Under the pieces are notes generated by a model. The model did not search any database and had not been told where the DNA came from. It saw only the letters and a list, made by a program, of their open reading frames with translations. The position numbers and the translations under genes are program-made. DNA of 64,000 nt, taken from contig PABP01000023.1 of assembly GCA_002699585.1 (NCBI GenBank), forward strand, positions 62,001-126,000. Direction: 5' to 3'. The DNA is from Anaerolineaceae bacterium (GTDB lineage: Bacteria; Chloroflexota; Anaerolineae; Aggregatilineales; Phototrophicaceae). Shown here piece by piece: positions 38,501 through 44,307 of this stretch. How positions within the stretch are numbered: the stretch's first letter is position 1; each line of letters begins with the position of its first letter.

Positions 38501-39718
38501 ACCGTCGAAGATACCGACAACAGTGGGACGCAATCGGTGACGCTGAATGGCTCAGCCAGTAGCGATCCTGAAGGTGGGCTGCTGCGCTACATCTGGAGCA
38601 CGACCGGTGTCACCATACCCGAAGGTGCCATTGTCGCCGCCGAGTTCCCAGTGGGTACGACCGAAGTCATGCTGACCGTCGTTGACCCCGAAGGGGCGCA
38701 GGCTACCGATACGGTCGCTATCACGGTGAACGCGGGACCAGGTAATCAGTCGCCGATAGCCAATGCGGGTGCGGATCAAACAGTCACCGACACAGACAGC
38801 AGCGGCAGTGAACTGGTAGCTCTCAATGGCAGTAGCAGTAGCGATCCTGATGGTACCATCGCCAGCTATAGTTGGAACGAAGGGGGCAGTGAGATTGCCA
38901 CGGGTGTCAACCCGACCATAAATCTGTCCGTCGGGACGCACAACATCACGCTGATCGTCACTGACAATGAAGGTGCCACCGCCTTCGATACCGTGGTCAT
39001 CACGGTGGAAGCTGTTAGTACCGGGCCGGATCGGGTAACTGATGGTCTGCTGGCGTTGTACGAGTTCAATGAAAACGCTGGCAGCACCGTCGCAGATACC
39101 AGCGGCGCGGGTACACCCATGAATCTGACAATCGCCAATACGGGTAACGTCACCTGGAATGCGGGCACTCTGACTATCAACAGCAGCACCGTCATTCAAT
39201 CTAGCGGTCCGGCGACCAAGGTCATCAACGCGGTCATGCAGTCGAGTGCGGTCACGCTTGAAGCCTGGATCCAGACCAATAATCTGAGCCAAAGTGGACC
39301 AGCACGTGTGGCGGGTATCTCCGGCAATCCGTCCAACCGGAACATCACGCTAGGGCAGGGGCTATGGGGTAACCAACCGCTCGATGTCTACGATATGCGC
39401 TTAAGGACACGCTCGACAGGTCATAACGGGGTGCCATCTGTATCGACACCAGCAGGTTCGACCACGACCAACCTGACGCATGTAGTCATGACCCATGCAC
39501 CGAACGGAACATCAACAATCTATGTCAACGGTGTGGCCTTGGCTAGCCATAATCAAGGGGCTGACCTGGGTAACTGGGATACTTCGTTCCCGATGGTCCT
39601 GGCAAATGAGCCAACAGGGGATCGGCCCTGGCTGGGGACATACCACTTAGTTGCGGTCTATAGTCGGGCATTAACAAGCGCCGAAGTTCAGCAGAACTTC
39701 AGTTCAGGCGCAGACTAA
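26501..39718 (+). CDS. 4405-residue secreted mosaic: glucose/sorbosone dehydrogenase-like propeller, malectin, PKD and LamG modules
   Basis: A signal peptide ends near residue 43 (TQA-ALPTT). A GTG at 26516 with GGGGAG 7 nt upstream may be the true start. About 45-640 resembles PQQ-dependent sugar dehydrogenase propellers (FGPDGRLYVSQQNG). Asp-rich calcium-type repeats lie at about 645-716 (DEDNDGYTNADE, DLDDDNDTIPD), then a beta sandwich to about 970. A module of about 300 residues occurs twice (about 971-1270 and 2280-2587). Malectin-like domains lie at about 1275-1446, 1552-1740 and 1846-2035, with He_PIG or cadherin-like domains between them. From about 2589 there are twelve PKD repeats interleaved with three LamG modules (about 3051-3280, 3566-3796 and 4176-4405). 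The modules suggest carbohydrate binding. No cell-wall sorting signal is seen. Confidence 0.88.
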   Translation: MGRSTVSNRMGFFNILRTPRWLSIVVILFGVLLLMGPQVTQAALPTTVIFDNSGLSGANVNNPTSIQFGPDGRLYVSQQNGLIKALNVTRNGANDYSVDSTENINLIQSIPNHTDHFGNVVSEPNRQVTAIFVTGTASNPILYVGSSDPRIGAGTSGQDKDLDTNSSMITKLTCTGGLNATGDACVAWDMVHLVRGLPRSEENHSINGLYLDSATNILYAAIGGHTNAGSPSNNFAMTVEYTYSAAIIQVDMTALENDYPIQIDGHGHQYRYDLPTLDDPTRPNVNGIVDPTDPDYTGVDLNDPFGGNDGLNMAKDVLGDPVSIFSPGYRNLYDLIVTEAGRMYGVDNGANEQWGGHPDGEADYAAETTVGLCTNNYLPGEPGSTGTGPGGDDAVNNKNGLHYIRTLVPGDFNYVQPNEPYYAGHPTPLRGNPGVPLPTNPSYPFSPGGAGLFTKGTHSIAGFTGYTSGNTYQDASAAIFRTVILNPSDPNFASQSLPVDWPPYPPSLADPAECDFRNSGQDDNSLANFGPSTNGITEYTASNFNGDLQGALLAAGFNGVIFYIDLSADGKVATNCAPVPQDGVTTPYDCYDLFAQNFGGVALDLVALGDNDPFPGTVWAATYGGDAITVFEPADYGDVVPPTCNGFDDDTIDEDNDGYTNADEIDNVSNPCSASIKPADFDNAFEFGPGNIFKRSDLNDLDDDNDTIPDVIDAFSLNPQNGTNITVPVRKELLNTENGFGNIGFTGMMTNGVDDYFTLIDDSGNELIFGGTSGLYTDPSVSEGDAYGGTNTQQNAFQFGVATGTQTGVFDIETLVGGPFFNNDSTPDDYASTGMFMGAGDQDNYLKLVLTGNVPTEPAGFQIVFESNGQIVSDQQIPVVNILDTLALNLFFRVDPVAGTVQASYQAIGGERTDLGTPVTLTGSLLQAVQGTYSINGVPSALAIGPIATSAGPAVEFSSTWDYFDVYQIVSDNTAAVSVDTVGINSSTYGESSFSITNTSGTGAQITQVIFDLSSSIIPEVVFDPDGTAGDAVSRDLTPNNSSDVTTGLTSHSFSNAYEGGYYGLTINFDDFDVNETLNFGVDIDPISIKGGSAPGPNESGSVSGLELSGSVVTVVFDDGTIFQVELFPKAGSDGESEGIAQSQIPSAPTISMIGVNNQTIVSNPNQEIQVQGPLGANIRLLQLEAGLFVNGLDGPYAGVGYSIDPWEVNSVVVVDEFSGNTSNSGTVEFNNIALTRSNDEAGYNIFAAVVVGANGSTSPLSNIIIVEYDPTATSNVLYRVNADDATIPAIDAGPDWVGVGTGGAQTGPSFAVNAGLISTHDIMGRDPGLPSYVPQGLFSKERYDTSGTPEMTWNFDVTPGTYQVNLFMGNGFSGTSAPGQRVFDIEIEGNLVLQGLDLSAKYGHQIGAMESFVVTVADNSLDITFLHDVENPLINGIEILAYAGVADTPIDVTPIADQINEETDTSAVNIAATGGDGNLDYSGTGLPPGLAVEPTNGHIFGTIDLGAATGGPNNDGVYNVTITVDDSDDHNDDAVSISFTWIVQEQGTLPDRQVIYRVNNGGPLVAATDASGVAWEEDQATVGASGTAVTGTPSVYLNLTGSSGQDKTYGSTLPTQFVNNTGMPDSLFATERFNDIAGTVDNMQWDFPVEAGIYEVNLYLAEIWSGGQTDTARQFDVELEGNLVADDFSIYTSFGGYTAGVLSYEVAVTDGNIDLDFLKGPSDNPKISAIEIVQINQNNNNTAPELTIDPDVPTSMIELDTLVVSILATDADVSDTLTLSGTVTDILNNEVTFATFVDNGDDTGTISIQPLDGDVGDYVVTVSVTDGIDTTQASFDLTVQDNNATAVSLYRVNVGGPALAAADGSSPDWSQDQGDFLSAGNSPYLFANSIGGSLYDGDAGGAYSGPIITSHPSLVGDIAVPDALFNTERYDGTSAPEMAWQFPIDGPRTVEVRLYFAEIFSGIDAAGKRVFDVTVEGNLPPEFDNIDPFAIAGAKGAFVLTTVVDVTDGVLDLELIHQVENPALKGIEIVEMVSGANQAPVFDPVADQEYGILAEFNTDDGYTDQRLVITATDPEGNNISFSAAGLPAGLTIDTTTGEITGTIDAAALTGGTNNDGIHNVTITATDDGDPVEASTLDFTITVVDRAITLIAPIDASVIAPLAGLPVEWTTVGGDEPFFDHTHIYFYEAGATDIGDYLGSQPLNGTVDITSETGGSDLQTNDGIWASFFDTNGNLLPGDYVIEMRFAYPSHLEYPTDTILPVMASFTVEEVTQAASALVEITPGLGLPSSTYNPDSFQITNTGSVGDADIVSVVLDLSTAILPDMVFDPVGTGGDATANCLTPDSIGDTPGFVVPSDPCTDPYSVPHNGGYDVLTVNFADFNPGESFFFSGDIDPNSIQGVPGAGDAGSVSGYELTGATITITFSNGDVITSGLYEEGSLGGAQAVVTNGALPAPSIALQATSDNPVSVTDPNQVVAITGEPNAYYSLLQMDSRLYIATGADPFDVSASELPFYANEAMSGKNVLNGQLDGSGQALVPVTLLVTPGESGQPDGGLNQFMAVQSTTPYAVDQQVSTTSNGLTVLLTDSPVNQPPVADAGPDQTVTDTDNNGSELVTLDGTASTDSDGTIVSYEWQLDSNIIGIGSNPEVSFDVGIHVVTLVVVDDMNATSSDDVTITVEAPINQPPVADAGPDQTVTDTDNNGSESVTLDGTASTDSDGTIVSYSWMENGSEIITGANPSYVFDVGTHIVTLVVTDDANETSTDDVTIVVNSPANEAPIANAGLDQTVTDTDNNGSESVTLDGTASTDSDGTIVSYSWMENSVEIATGATPAHDFAVGVHNVTLIVTDDDGATNIDSVVITVQAGNQPPVADAGADQTVADADNNGSEPITLDGSASTDPENGALRFVWTATGLTIPEGQTVNFDFPVGTTEVTLTVIDPEGAEDTDTVSITVNAAANQPPIANAGPDQTVSDVDSSGSEDVTLDATASTDSDGTIVSYSWMENGIEIATGATPTVNFAVGIHNLTLIVTDDAAATGFDTVVITVETVSTGPDRVTDGLLALYEFNENSGNIVTDTSGSGTPMNLTISNTNNVVWGAGTLDITNNTVIQSSGPATKLINGIVSTSEVTLEAWVHPDNITQNGPARIAGISGDPANRNITLGQGLWGTQPLDVYDVRLRTRSTGPNGIPSVTTPTGLATTNLTHVVYTHASNGTSTLYIDGIAVATGQVGTDLGNWDTAFPMILANEPTGNRPWLGTFHLVAVYNQALTGAEVTQNYNAGADGGSSGPTNQPPVANAGPDQAVTDTDNNGSESVTLDGTASTDSDGTIVSYSWVEGGSQIATGATPVVDLSVGTHFVTLVVTDDANETSTDDVTIVVNSLANQAPIANAGPDQTVTDTDSNGSESVTLDATASTDPENGALRFVWTATGLTIPEGQTVTFDFPVGTTEVTLTVIDPEGAEDTDMVSITVSAAANQPPVANAGADQTVTDSDSNGSESVTLDGTASTDSDGTIVSYSWMENGSEIATGATPTVNFTVGVHNLTLIVTDDGAATGFDTVVITVGTVSSGTDRVTDGLLALYEFNENGGNIVTDTSGSGTPMNLTISNTNNVVWGTGTLDITNNTVIQSSGPATKLINGIVSTSEVTLEAWIHPDNITQNGPARIAGISGDPANRNITLGQGLWGTQPLDVYDVRLRTQSTGHNGIPSVTTPTGLATTNLTHVVYTHASNGTSTLYINGVAVATGQVGTDLGGWDTAFPLILANEPTGDRPWLGTFHLVAVYNAALSSAEVTQNYNAGADGGSSTPTNQPPTANAGADQSVTDVDNNGSETVTLNGAGSTDSDGTIVSYSWIEGGSQIATGATPTVDLSVGTHNITLTVTDDDGATAFDTVVITVDGGTVDQPPVANAGPDQTVTDVDTSGSEMVTLNGSGSSDSDGTIVSYSWTEGGSQIATGASPTVDLSVGTHNITLIVTDDGGATAFDTVVITVNGGAVNQPPVANAGPDQTVEDTDNSGTQSVTLNGSASSDPEGGLLRYIWSTTGVTIPEGAIVAAEFPVGTTEVMLTVVDPEGAQATDTVAITVNAGPGNQSPIANAGADQTVTDTDSSGSELVALNGSSSSDPDGTIASYSWNEGGSEIATGVNPTINLSVGTHNITLIVTDNEGATAFDTVVITVEAVSTGPDRVTDGLLALYEFNENAGSTVADTSGAGTPMNLTIANTGNVTWNAGTLTINSSTVIQSSGPATKVINAVMQSSAVTLEAWIQTNNLSQSGPARVAGISGNPSNRNITLGQGLWGNQPLDVYDMRLRTRSTGHNGVPSVSTPAGSTTTNLTHVVMTHAPNGTSTIYVNGVALASHNQGADLGNWDTSFPMVLANEPTGDRPWLGTYHLVAVYSRALTSAEVQQNFSSGAD
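34830..37905 (+). repeat. Two-copy in-frame tandem duplication (PKD-PKD-PKD-LamG), period 1545 bp
   Basis: Matching landmarks are exactly 1545 bp (515 codons) apart: tgcgcttcgt at 35211 and 36756, gatcgcgtgacgg at 35654 and 37199, ccagaactac at 36316 and 37861. The first PKD of the unit is offset by 1542 bp. The two LamG copies are nearly identical in DNA, so the duplication is recent or homogenised. Confidence 0.85.
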
Positions 39719-39730
39719 ACAAAAGCACAA

Positions 39731-39762
39731 GGGGCTAAGCATGTAGCTTAGTCCCTTTTTTA
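39731..39762 (+). terminator. Intrinsic terminator of the 4405-residue gene
   Basis: The stem GGGGCTAAGC/GCTTAGTCCC (one G-T pair) with loop ATGTA is followed by six T residues, 13 nt after the stop codon. Confidence 0.92.
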
Positions 39763-39847
39763 TTTCACTTAGCTCAGTCTTTACCCGTGTCGTGTTTTGC
39801 ACAAAGCATATTCAATTTTGCATCAAATAAAACGAGAGATTTCTGTA

Positions 39848-39876
39848 CAAGAATAGGGTAGAGGAGCCTATTCTTG
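39848..39876. repeat. Perfect 10-bp inverted repeat beside the IS
   Basis: CAAGAATAGG and CCTATTCTTG are separated by 9 nt, directly left of the insertion element. There is no T-run on either side, so it is not a normal terminator. It may be a transcription block protecting the element or a remnant of the target. Confidence 0.45.
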
Positions 39877-39889
39877 ATGTCCATATTAT

Positions 39890-41713
39890 GGTTACATTTC
39901 TACGCCCGATGCTGTTGGTCAATCGATTTGGCCTGAATTCCTAAGCATATGCCAACGTCGCAAAGGCAGATACGCGCGTCTTGGCACGTTTTTTGCCCAT
40001 CAACCAATCGGTCGCCCGATTGAGTTTCAATCCAGCAGCAGTCAGTAAATGCTGCAAATGCACCTTAACCATCCCGCGATAGCGTGTTCGTCGCATGCCC
40101 ATCTGATTTGTCAGTTGTGACATCGTTCTTTCAATACCCGCTTGCCGACTGTACAGTCTTTCATAGCCAGAAGTCTGTTCGCGTTCACGCGCTCGCTTCA
40201 AGGCTTCATATTCAGCTCGGATGTGAAACTGAACTTGACGGCCACGTGTTTTAGTTTTGGTGCATTGGGCTCGCGCTGGACAAGCGGCACAGATCTCTTT
40301 GGCAAAGCGTACGAAGATCCGTGGTTGTCCATTAGAGTGGTGAGAGTTCATCCATAAATGGCTGGTCTGACCTTGTGGACAGATGGTGACTTGTCGATCA
40401 AAATCGACTTGGAAAGCGGCAGCAGGGTAGGTGTTAAGTTGTTTGTATTGCCAACGCTGAGCAAGTCGGGTGGGACCAATCAAGTCAATGCCATACTGCG
40501 CCTGACTGCGCACCATGTTCGGTGCCGAGACATAGCTCGCATCCACAAATTGTTGTGTGGGTGCTCTTTGTCGGGCTGCCAGCTCAGACTGGATTGCGCC
40601 CAGCGTGGCGGCATCGTTTTTGCTAGAGATGGTCGTTGCCACGTGTGTGATCAGATTGGGTGCATCATCATCACATGTTTCAGTAATCTGGACTTTGTAG
40701 CCAATCCAGTCGCTGCCGCGTTTGCGACCATAGCTCATATCCAGATCATGAGGCGACGAAAATCGGAACGATGCAGGTGCTTCAGATGGATCGCGCCAGT
40801 GGATGCCAGACTCATCCATGTAGAACTGGTAGATGCACAAGCGGTGCAAAAATGTCACAGAAGTTAGGTGGCGTAGGGTAGGTGGGGCCGTATCAGAGTA
40901 GATTTGCTCCAGCAAGGTAATGGAATCTTGACCAATCTGCTCAGCTTGAGTTTGACGTTCGCTCGTCTTTTTGGGTAAGTGATATTCGCTGAAGGGTTTG
41001 CTGTAACGATCAAACCAGGACGTGAGAACCCAGCTTTTTAGCCAATCCGGTTCACATCTGGCGACCCGATTGAGAGCAGCGCGCAGACTTTCACCAATCA
41101 GTTCCAGGCGGCTTAGATCACGTACCTGGCCGAGGATATGGGTGGCATCAGTGCGTTGTCTGCCAGAGGCGATCAACAAGTCATGAGATTGCAGAACCTC
41201 CAGCAGACGCTCGAAGAGTTGCGTTTCGGCCTGATGTTGGAGTAAGCGCTGGCGAAACTCGGTCAGGACGGAGTAGTCAAAACCAGGGTCGCTCAGCTCC
41301 AGGCTGAGGGCATACTTCCAATCGATGCGACTACGAACCGCATCAGCCGCTTCACGGTCGCTCAGATTTTCTGCGAATTGCATCAAAGTCACCAGCGCCA
41401 AGCGCCAGGGAGCAATCCCGGTACAGCCCACATTAGGATACAGATCACTAAAGTCCTCGTCTTGGAAGATGGTTCCCAAACGATCCCGCAATTGCACATA
41501 GCGATTGCCACCTTGAAAAGCGATGTGAGCCACACGAGCGGTTTCATCTGGAACAGCTGGAATGGGTTGTGGATGGAGGATCATACATCACCTTGTTTCA
41601 GTCGATTAGGAAACAAATGCGAGCTTGATGATTATGACCTAAGGCTTGGCAACAATCGACAAGGTGGAAGCACCAAAAGGCCTATGGTTACACAACGAGC
41701 GTAGAAGCGAACC
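39890..41713 (-). mobile_element. IS1182-family-like insertion sequence
   Basis: One transposase gene (39941-41584) lies between imperfect terminal inverted repeats. The left end is GGTTACATTTCTACGCCCG (39890-39908). The right end, read inward, is GGTTCGCTTCTACGCTCG (41713-41696). They match at about 15 of 18 positions with one gap. No clear target duplication is seen, so the exact outer ends are uncertain by several bases. Confidence 0.65.
39941..41584 (-). CDS. IS1182-family transposase (DDE)
   Basis: 547 residues, uninterrupted. The N-terminal region (LYPNVGCTGIAPWRLALVTL, then LSDREAADAVRSRIDWKYAL and FDYSVLTEFRQRL) matches the DUF772-type N-terminus of IS1182/IS5-group transposases. Later segments contain DATHILGQVRDL, VQITETCD and FVDASYVSA, consistent with the DDE core. 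A Cys-rich patch (KEICAACPARAQCTK) is typical of IS1182. The C-terminal IERTMSQLTNQMGMRRTRYR is also a family hallmark and carries the last acidic residue. The gene looks intact and may be active. Confidence 0.92.
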   Translation of the reverse strand: MILHPQPIPAVPDETARVAHIAFQGGNRYVQLRDRLGTIFQDEDFSDLYPNVGCTGIAPWRLALVTLMQFAENLSDREAADAVRSRIDWKYALSLELSDPGFDYSVLTEFRQRLLQHQAETQLFERLLEVLQSHDLLIASGRQRTDATHILGQVRDLSRLELIGESLRAALNRVARCEPDWLKSWVLTSWFDRYSKPFSEYHLPKKTSERQTQAEQIGQDSITLLEQIYSDTAPPTLRHLTSVTFLHRLCIYQFYMDESGIHWRDPSEAPASFRFSSPHDLDMSYGRKRGSDWIGYKVQITETCDDDAPNLITHVATTISSKNDAATLGAIQSELAARQRAPTQQFVDASYVSAPNMVRSQAQYGIDLIGPTRLAQRWQYKQLNTYPAAAFQVDFDRQVTICPQGQTSHLWMNSHHSNGQPRIFVRFAKEICAACPARAQCTKTKTRGRQVQFHIRAEYEALKRAREREQTSGYERLYSRQAGIERTMSQLTNQMGMRRTRYRGMVKVHLQHLLTAAGLKLNRATDWLMGKKRAKTRVSAFATLAYA

Positions 41714-41883
41714 CTTAAATAACGTAGAAATCCTTTATATACACTTATGATCCAGGGTAGACGTGCTTGGTTCGCGTATACAAATAAGGCACCCAGGTGG
41801 ATGCCCTATTTGAGAAGTATGATGTTGCAAATGCTGCCTGACTAAGTCAGTGGACTGCCAAATTGTTTATACACACGTTGGGG
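41585..41883. other. 299-bp gap: right IS end and a downstream hairpin
   Basis: Contains the right terminal repeat of the IS, a partial copy of a short dispersed repeat (TATGGTTACACAACG, 41683-41697) and a hairpin at 41782-41811. I see no gene. Confidence 0.5.
41782..41811 (-). terminator. Probable terminator of the DUF5666/PepSY gene
   Basis: On the minus strand an imperfect stem (AAATAGGGCA paired with TGCCTTATTT) closes a 10-nt loop. Its 3' arm ends in a T-rich stretch. It lies 73 nt after the stop at 41884. Confidence 0.5.
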
Positions 41884-43149
41884 CTAGTCGTCATCATCAT
41901 CGCGTGACCCACGATCCGAGTTGTCATCATCGTCATCGTTATCATCGTCATCGTTATCATCGTCATCATCGTCGTCGTCGTTATCATTATGATCATTATC
42001 ATTATGATCGTCATCGTTGTCATTCGAGTTGAAGTTTACATTGCCGTTGCTGTCATCATCGTTATCGTTCGAATTGAAATTTGTGTTGTCATTGCTGTTT
42101 GTGTTGTTATTGCCACTATTACCACCCATATCGATGGACAGGACTACGCCTGTTTGCGCATCGATGACGATATCAATGTCATGGCTTGTTTCGATATCCC
42201 AGACCAGCGTGCCACCGAACATGCTCTTCAGCTCAATGTCTGTAATGGCAGTGTTGGGGTAGATGCTCAAAACAATCGCGATGGCTTGGTCGGCAGTGAT
42301 AGCTGTGTCAACGGATGAATTGTCGTTGCTGTTGCCATTGTCGTCATTGTCATTGCTATTCGTGTTGGCGTTGTCATTGGCATTGCTGTTGTTGTCGTTA
42401 CTATTTGCATTGCTGTTGCCATTGTCGTTGTTATTGTCGTCATCACGACCGAAAGCGAATTCAATTTGACGGGCGAACATCTGACCATTTTGTACGCGGA
42501 CATGCACGCGGACACGTACACCAATCATCAGCTCGTTTCTGATTTCTGCACCTTCGGTTGAAATCGTCTGGCCAGATACCACAACGAAACCCTGGCCTAT
42601 CTGTTCAAGCGTACCGGAGAACTCGAATTCACCAGATTGTGGTTGTGAAGAATCATTTGACGCGCGGTCATCGGGACCATAAGCTTCGACTTCACGGGCG
42701 ACCCACGTGTTGGCGGTTACCGTATAGGCATGGACTTTAACCATCTGGCCAACAGTCACACCTTGCTTGACTTCTGCGCCACTAACGTCGATCATCTGGC
42801 CATTTACGAACATATTCGGAGCCGTGAAGGATTCCAGCGTACCAATCAGTTCAGCCTCGCCGACTTCAACACCTTCATCAACGCCCTTGACTTCGCGGGC
42901 AAGAATACTGCCGTCGAGCAGCAAAACGCCTTCTACCTGCACGATTTCATCAACGGTAATCGCTGTGTTCATCTCAGCGGCACTAATATCAACTTCGAGG
43001 CCGTTTACGACGATGCTATCGAGCGTCATGCTCTCGATGACGCCAACTAGTTCAACCTCGGGTACGGATTGGGCTTGTAGCGGGATGGCCGCCAGGATAA
43101 CGATGAGAATGGCGGCAATGAGTGTGCGTGGCTTAAAAGCTGTAGTCAT
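41884..43149 (-). CDS. Secreted protein with three DUF5666 repeats, a PepSY domain and Asn/Asp-rich tracts
   Basis: 421 residues from ATG 43149, which has AGGAGA 8 nt upstream; a longer frame to 43188 has no such site. A signal peptide ends at about residue 27 (LQAQS). Three DUF5666-like beta domains follow (about 31-90, 98-156, 173-233; VVNGLEVDIS, FVNGQMIDVS, VVSGQTISTE). Next come an Asn/Asp/Ser linker (235-278), a PepSY-like domain (about 282-345; AIAIVLSIYPNTAITDI, LVWDIETSHDIDIVID) and a 75-residue Asp/Asn tail. The PepSY domain and tail closely resemble those of the anti-sigma factor at 43262. An ECF-type promoter copy lies at 43195-43225. It is the likely effector of that sigma factor. 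Confidence 0.85.
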   Translation of the reverse strand: MTTAFKPRTLIAAILIVILAAIPLQAQSVPEVELVGVIESMTLDSIVVNGLEVDISAAEMNTAITVDEIVQVEGVLLLDGSILAREVKGVDEGVEVGEAELIGTLESFTAPNMFVNGQMIDVSGAEVKQGVTVGQMVKVHAYTVTANTWVAREVEAYGPDDRASNDSSQPQSGEFEFSGTLEQIGQGFVVVSGQTISTEGAEIRNELMIGVRVRVHVRVQNGQMFARQIEFAFGRDDDNNNDNGNSNANSNDNNSNANDNANTNSNDNDDNGNSNDNSSVDTAITADQAIAIVLSIYPNTAITDIELKSMFGGTLVWDIETSHDIDIVIDAQTGVVLSIDMGGNSGNNNTNSNDNTNFNSNDNDDDSNGNVNFNSNDNDDDHNDNDHNDNDDDDDDDDNDDDDNDDDDDNSDRGSRDDDDD

Positions 43150-43194
43150 TCTAGAATCTCCTAAATAGGTCGATTGTTTTGTCAGCACTACATG

Positions 43195-43225
43195 AATGGA
43201 GTCCAGGCAAGCAGCAAAAGGTTTC
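43195..43225 (-). promoter_or_regulatory. ECF-type promoter of the DUF5666/PepSY gene
   Basis: Minus strand: -35 GAAACC (43225-43220), 16-bp spacer, -10 GACTCCATT (43203-43195), about 46 nt before the start codon. It matches the element at 46453-46483, including the flanks ATTGRYC before and TTTTGC after GAAACC. Confidence 0.8.
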
Positions 43226-43261
43226 GGCCAATTTTCAGGACCTTAGTCCTGGTTTCACAGC

Positions 43262-44302
43262 TCAGTCGTCGTCATTGCTAGAGCCACTGTCAGAGTTATT
43301 GTCGTTACTATTGTCATCATCATCGTTGTCATCATCGTCGTTGTCATCATCATCGTTGTCGTCATTATCATTGGTGTTGGTATTATCGTCGCTACCCCCA
43401 CTGCTAGAGTTGTCATTGGTAGCACCATTACTATTGCTACCAGACCCGCTGGAGCCCCCACCATTTGATTCATTGGTGTTGGTATTTTCATTGCTGGTGC
43501 CGTTGTTGCTTCCAGATTGTTCAATCACTAAGATAGTGCCACAGGCAACATCAATATCGATGAGGATGTTATGGCTTGTGCGCACTTCCCAGACAAGTAT
43601 CTCGCCGTACTTGAGTGTCTGTTGAATGCTCGTGATGGTCGTGTTGGGATAGATGCTCAAAACACGCGCAATCGCATCTTCTTCCGTTAGCGGCGCACCA
43701 CAGCCTGGGACAAAGGTCGCACTGGGTACGCTGACCTGCGTTGCAGACGGGACAACGGTCGGCGTCACCGAATTGTTTGATGTCATGGTCAGGGTTGCGG
43801 TCGGTGATGGCGATACTGTTAGAGTGACCCTTGGCGTTTCTGTCGGTGTTTTTGTTTGCGTCGAGGTTACCGTCAGGGTCAAAGTTGCTGTCGAGGTTGC
43901 AGAGCTATCCGGTACCAGCGTTTCTAGTGTCAATGTTGCGATAATGGCGTCGTCTTCCTCGGGTGGTAGATCCGGGCGCGACAGCATGAACACGGTAACA
44001 GCCATCGTCAAGACAAGCATGACAGCCGCGATCAGAAGCTGATACGGTGGACGTCGACGTCGAATTGGCATGATCTTAGGACTGAGACTCTGTTGCAGCA
44101 TCTTCTGCCAGACAATGTCTTGATCTTGCAGTAGTTCAGATTGTGTAATGCGCAAGCGTTGTACGACCTTGCTGGTCTCCAAAAGGGGGCGCAATCGGTC
44201 AGCAAATTGCGGGTACGCGCGCAGGCACTGCTCGATCGATTGGCCTGTAGCAATCCGGTTGATGCAATCGTCAAATGCGTCGGTGATGTTATGTGCTGAC
44301 AT
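43262..44302 (-). CDS. Anti-sigma factor with an extracytoplasmic PepSY domain and Asn/Asp-rich tail
   Basis: 346 residues from ATG 44302, which has GGAG 8 nt upstream; a GTG at 44311 overlapping the sigma stop is the alternative. Residues 1-85 form a cytoplasmic helical region (CINRIATGQSIEQCLRAYP) placed where anti-sigma factors bind ECF sigma factors, with no zinc-binding HxxxCxxC motif. After RRRR, a single membrane helix lies at about 88-107. Outside are a Thr/Ser/Pro stalk (110-200), a PepSY-like domain (about 203-263; AIARVLSIYPNTTI, LVWEVRTSHNILIDID) and an Asp/Asn/Ser tail to the end. Binding of a ligand or cation outside could release the sigma factor. Confidence 0.83.
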   Translation of the reverse strand: MSAHNITDAFDDCINRIATGQSIEQCLRAYPQFADRLRPLLETSKVVQRLRITQSELLQDQDIVWQKMLQQSLSPKIMPIRRRRPPYQLLIAAVMLVLTMAVTVFMLSRPDLPPEEDDAIIATLTLETLVPDSSATSTATLTLTVTSTQTKTPTETPRVTLTVSPSPTATLTMTSNNSVTPTVVPSATQVSVPSATFVPGCGAPLTEEDAIARVLSIYPNTTITSIQQTLKYGEILVWEVRTSHNILIDIDVACGTILVIEQSGSNNGTSNENTNTNESNGGGSSGSGSNSNGATNDNSSSGGSDDNTNTNDNDDNDDDDNDDDDNDDDDNSNDNNSDSGSSNDDD

Positions 44303-44307
44303 ATTGT

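Noticed and set aside
34268-39015. Regularly spaced DNA repeats resembling an array
   Set aside because: They are coding PKD domains in one open frame, about 270 bp each, not CRISPR repeats with unique spacers.
39848-39876. Perfect hairpin considered as a terminator
   Set aside because: No T-run on either side; it is kept only as an inverted repeat.
39886-41713. Target site duplication of the IS
   Set aside because: No convincing direct repeat next to the proposed ends; the outer boundary remains approximate.
41887-42030. ATC/GTC microsatellite
   Set aside because: It is the in-frame Asp/Asn tail of the DUF5666/PepSY protein; it is noted for possible slippage but is not an independent element.
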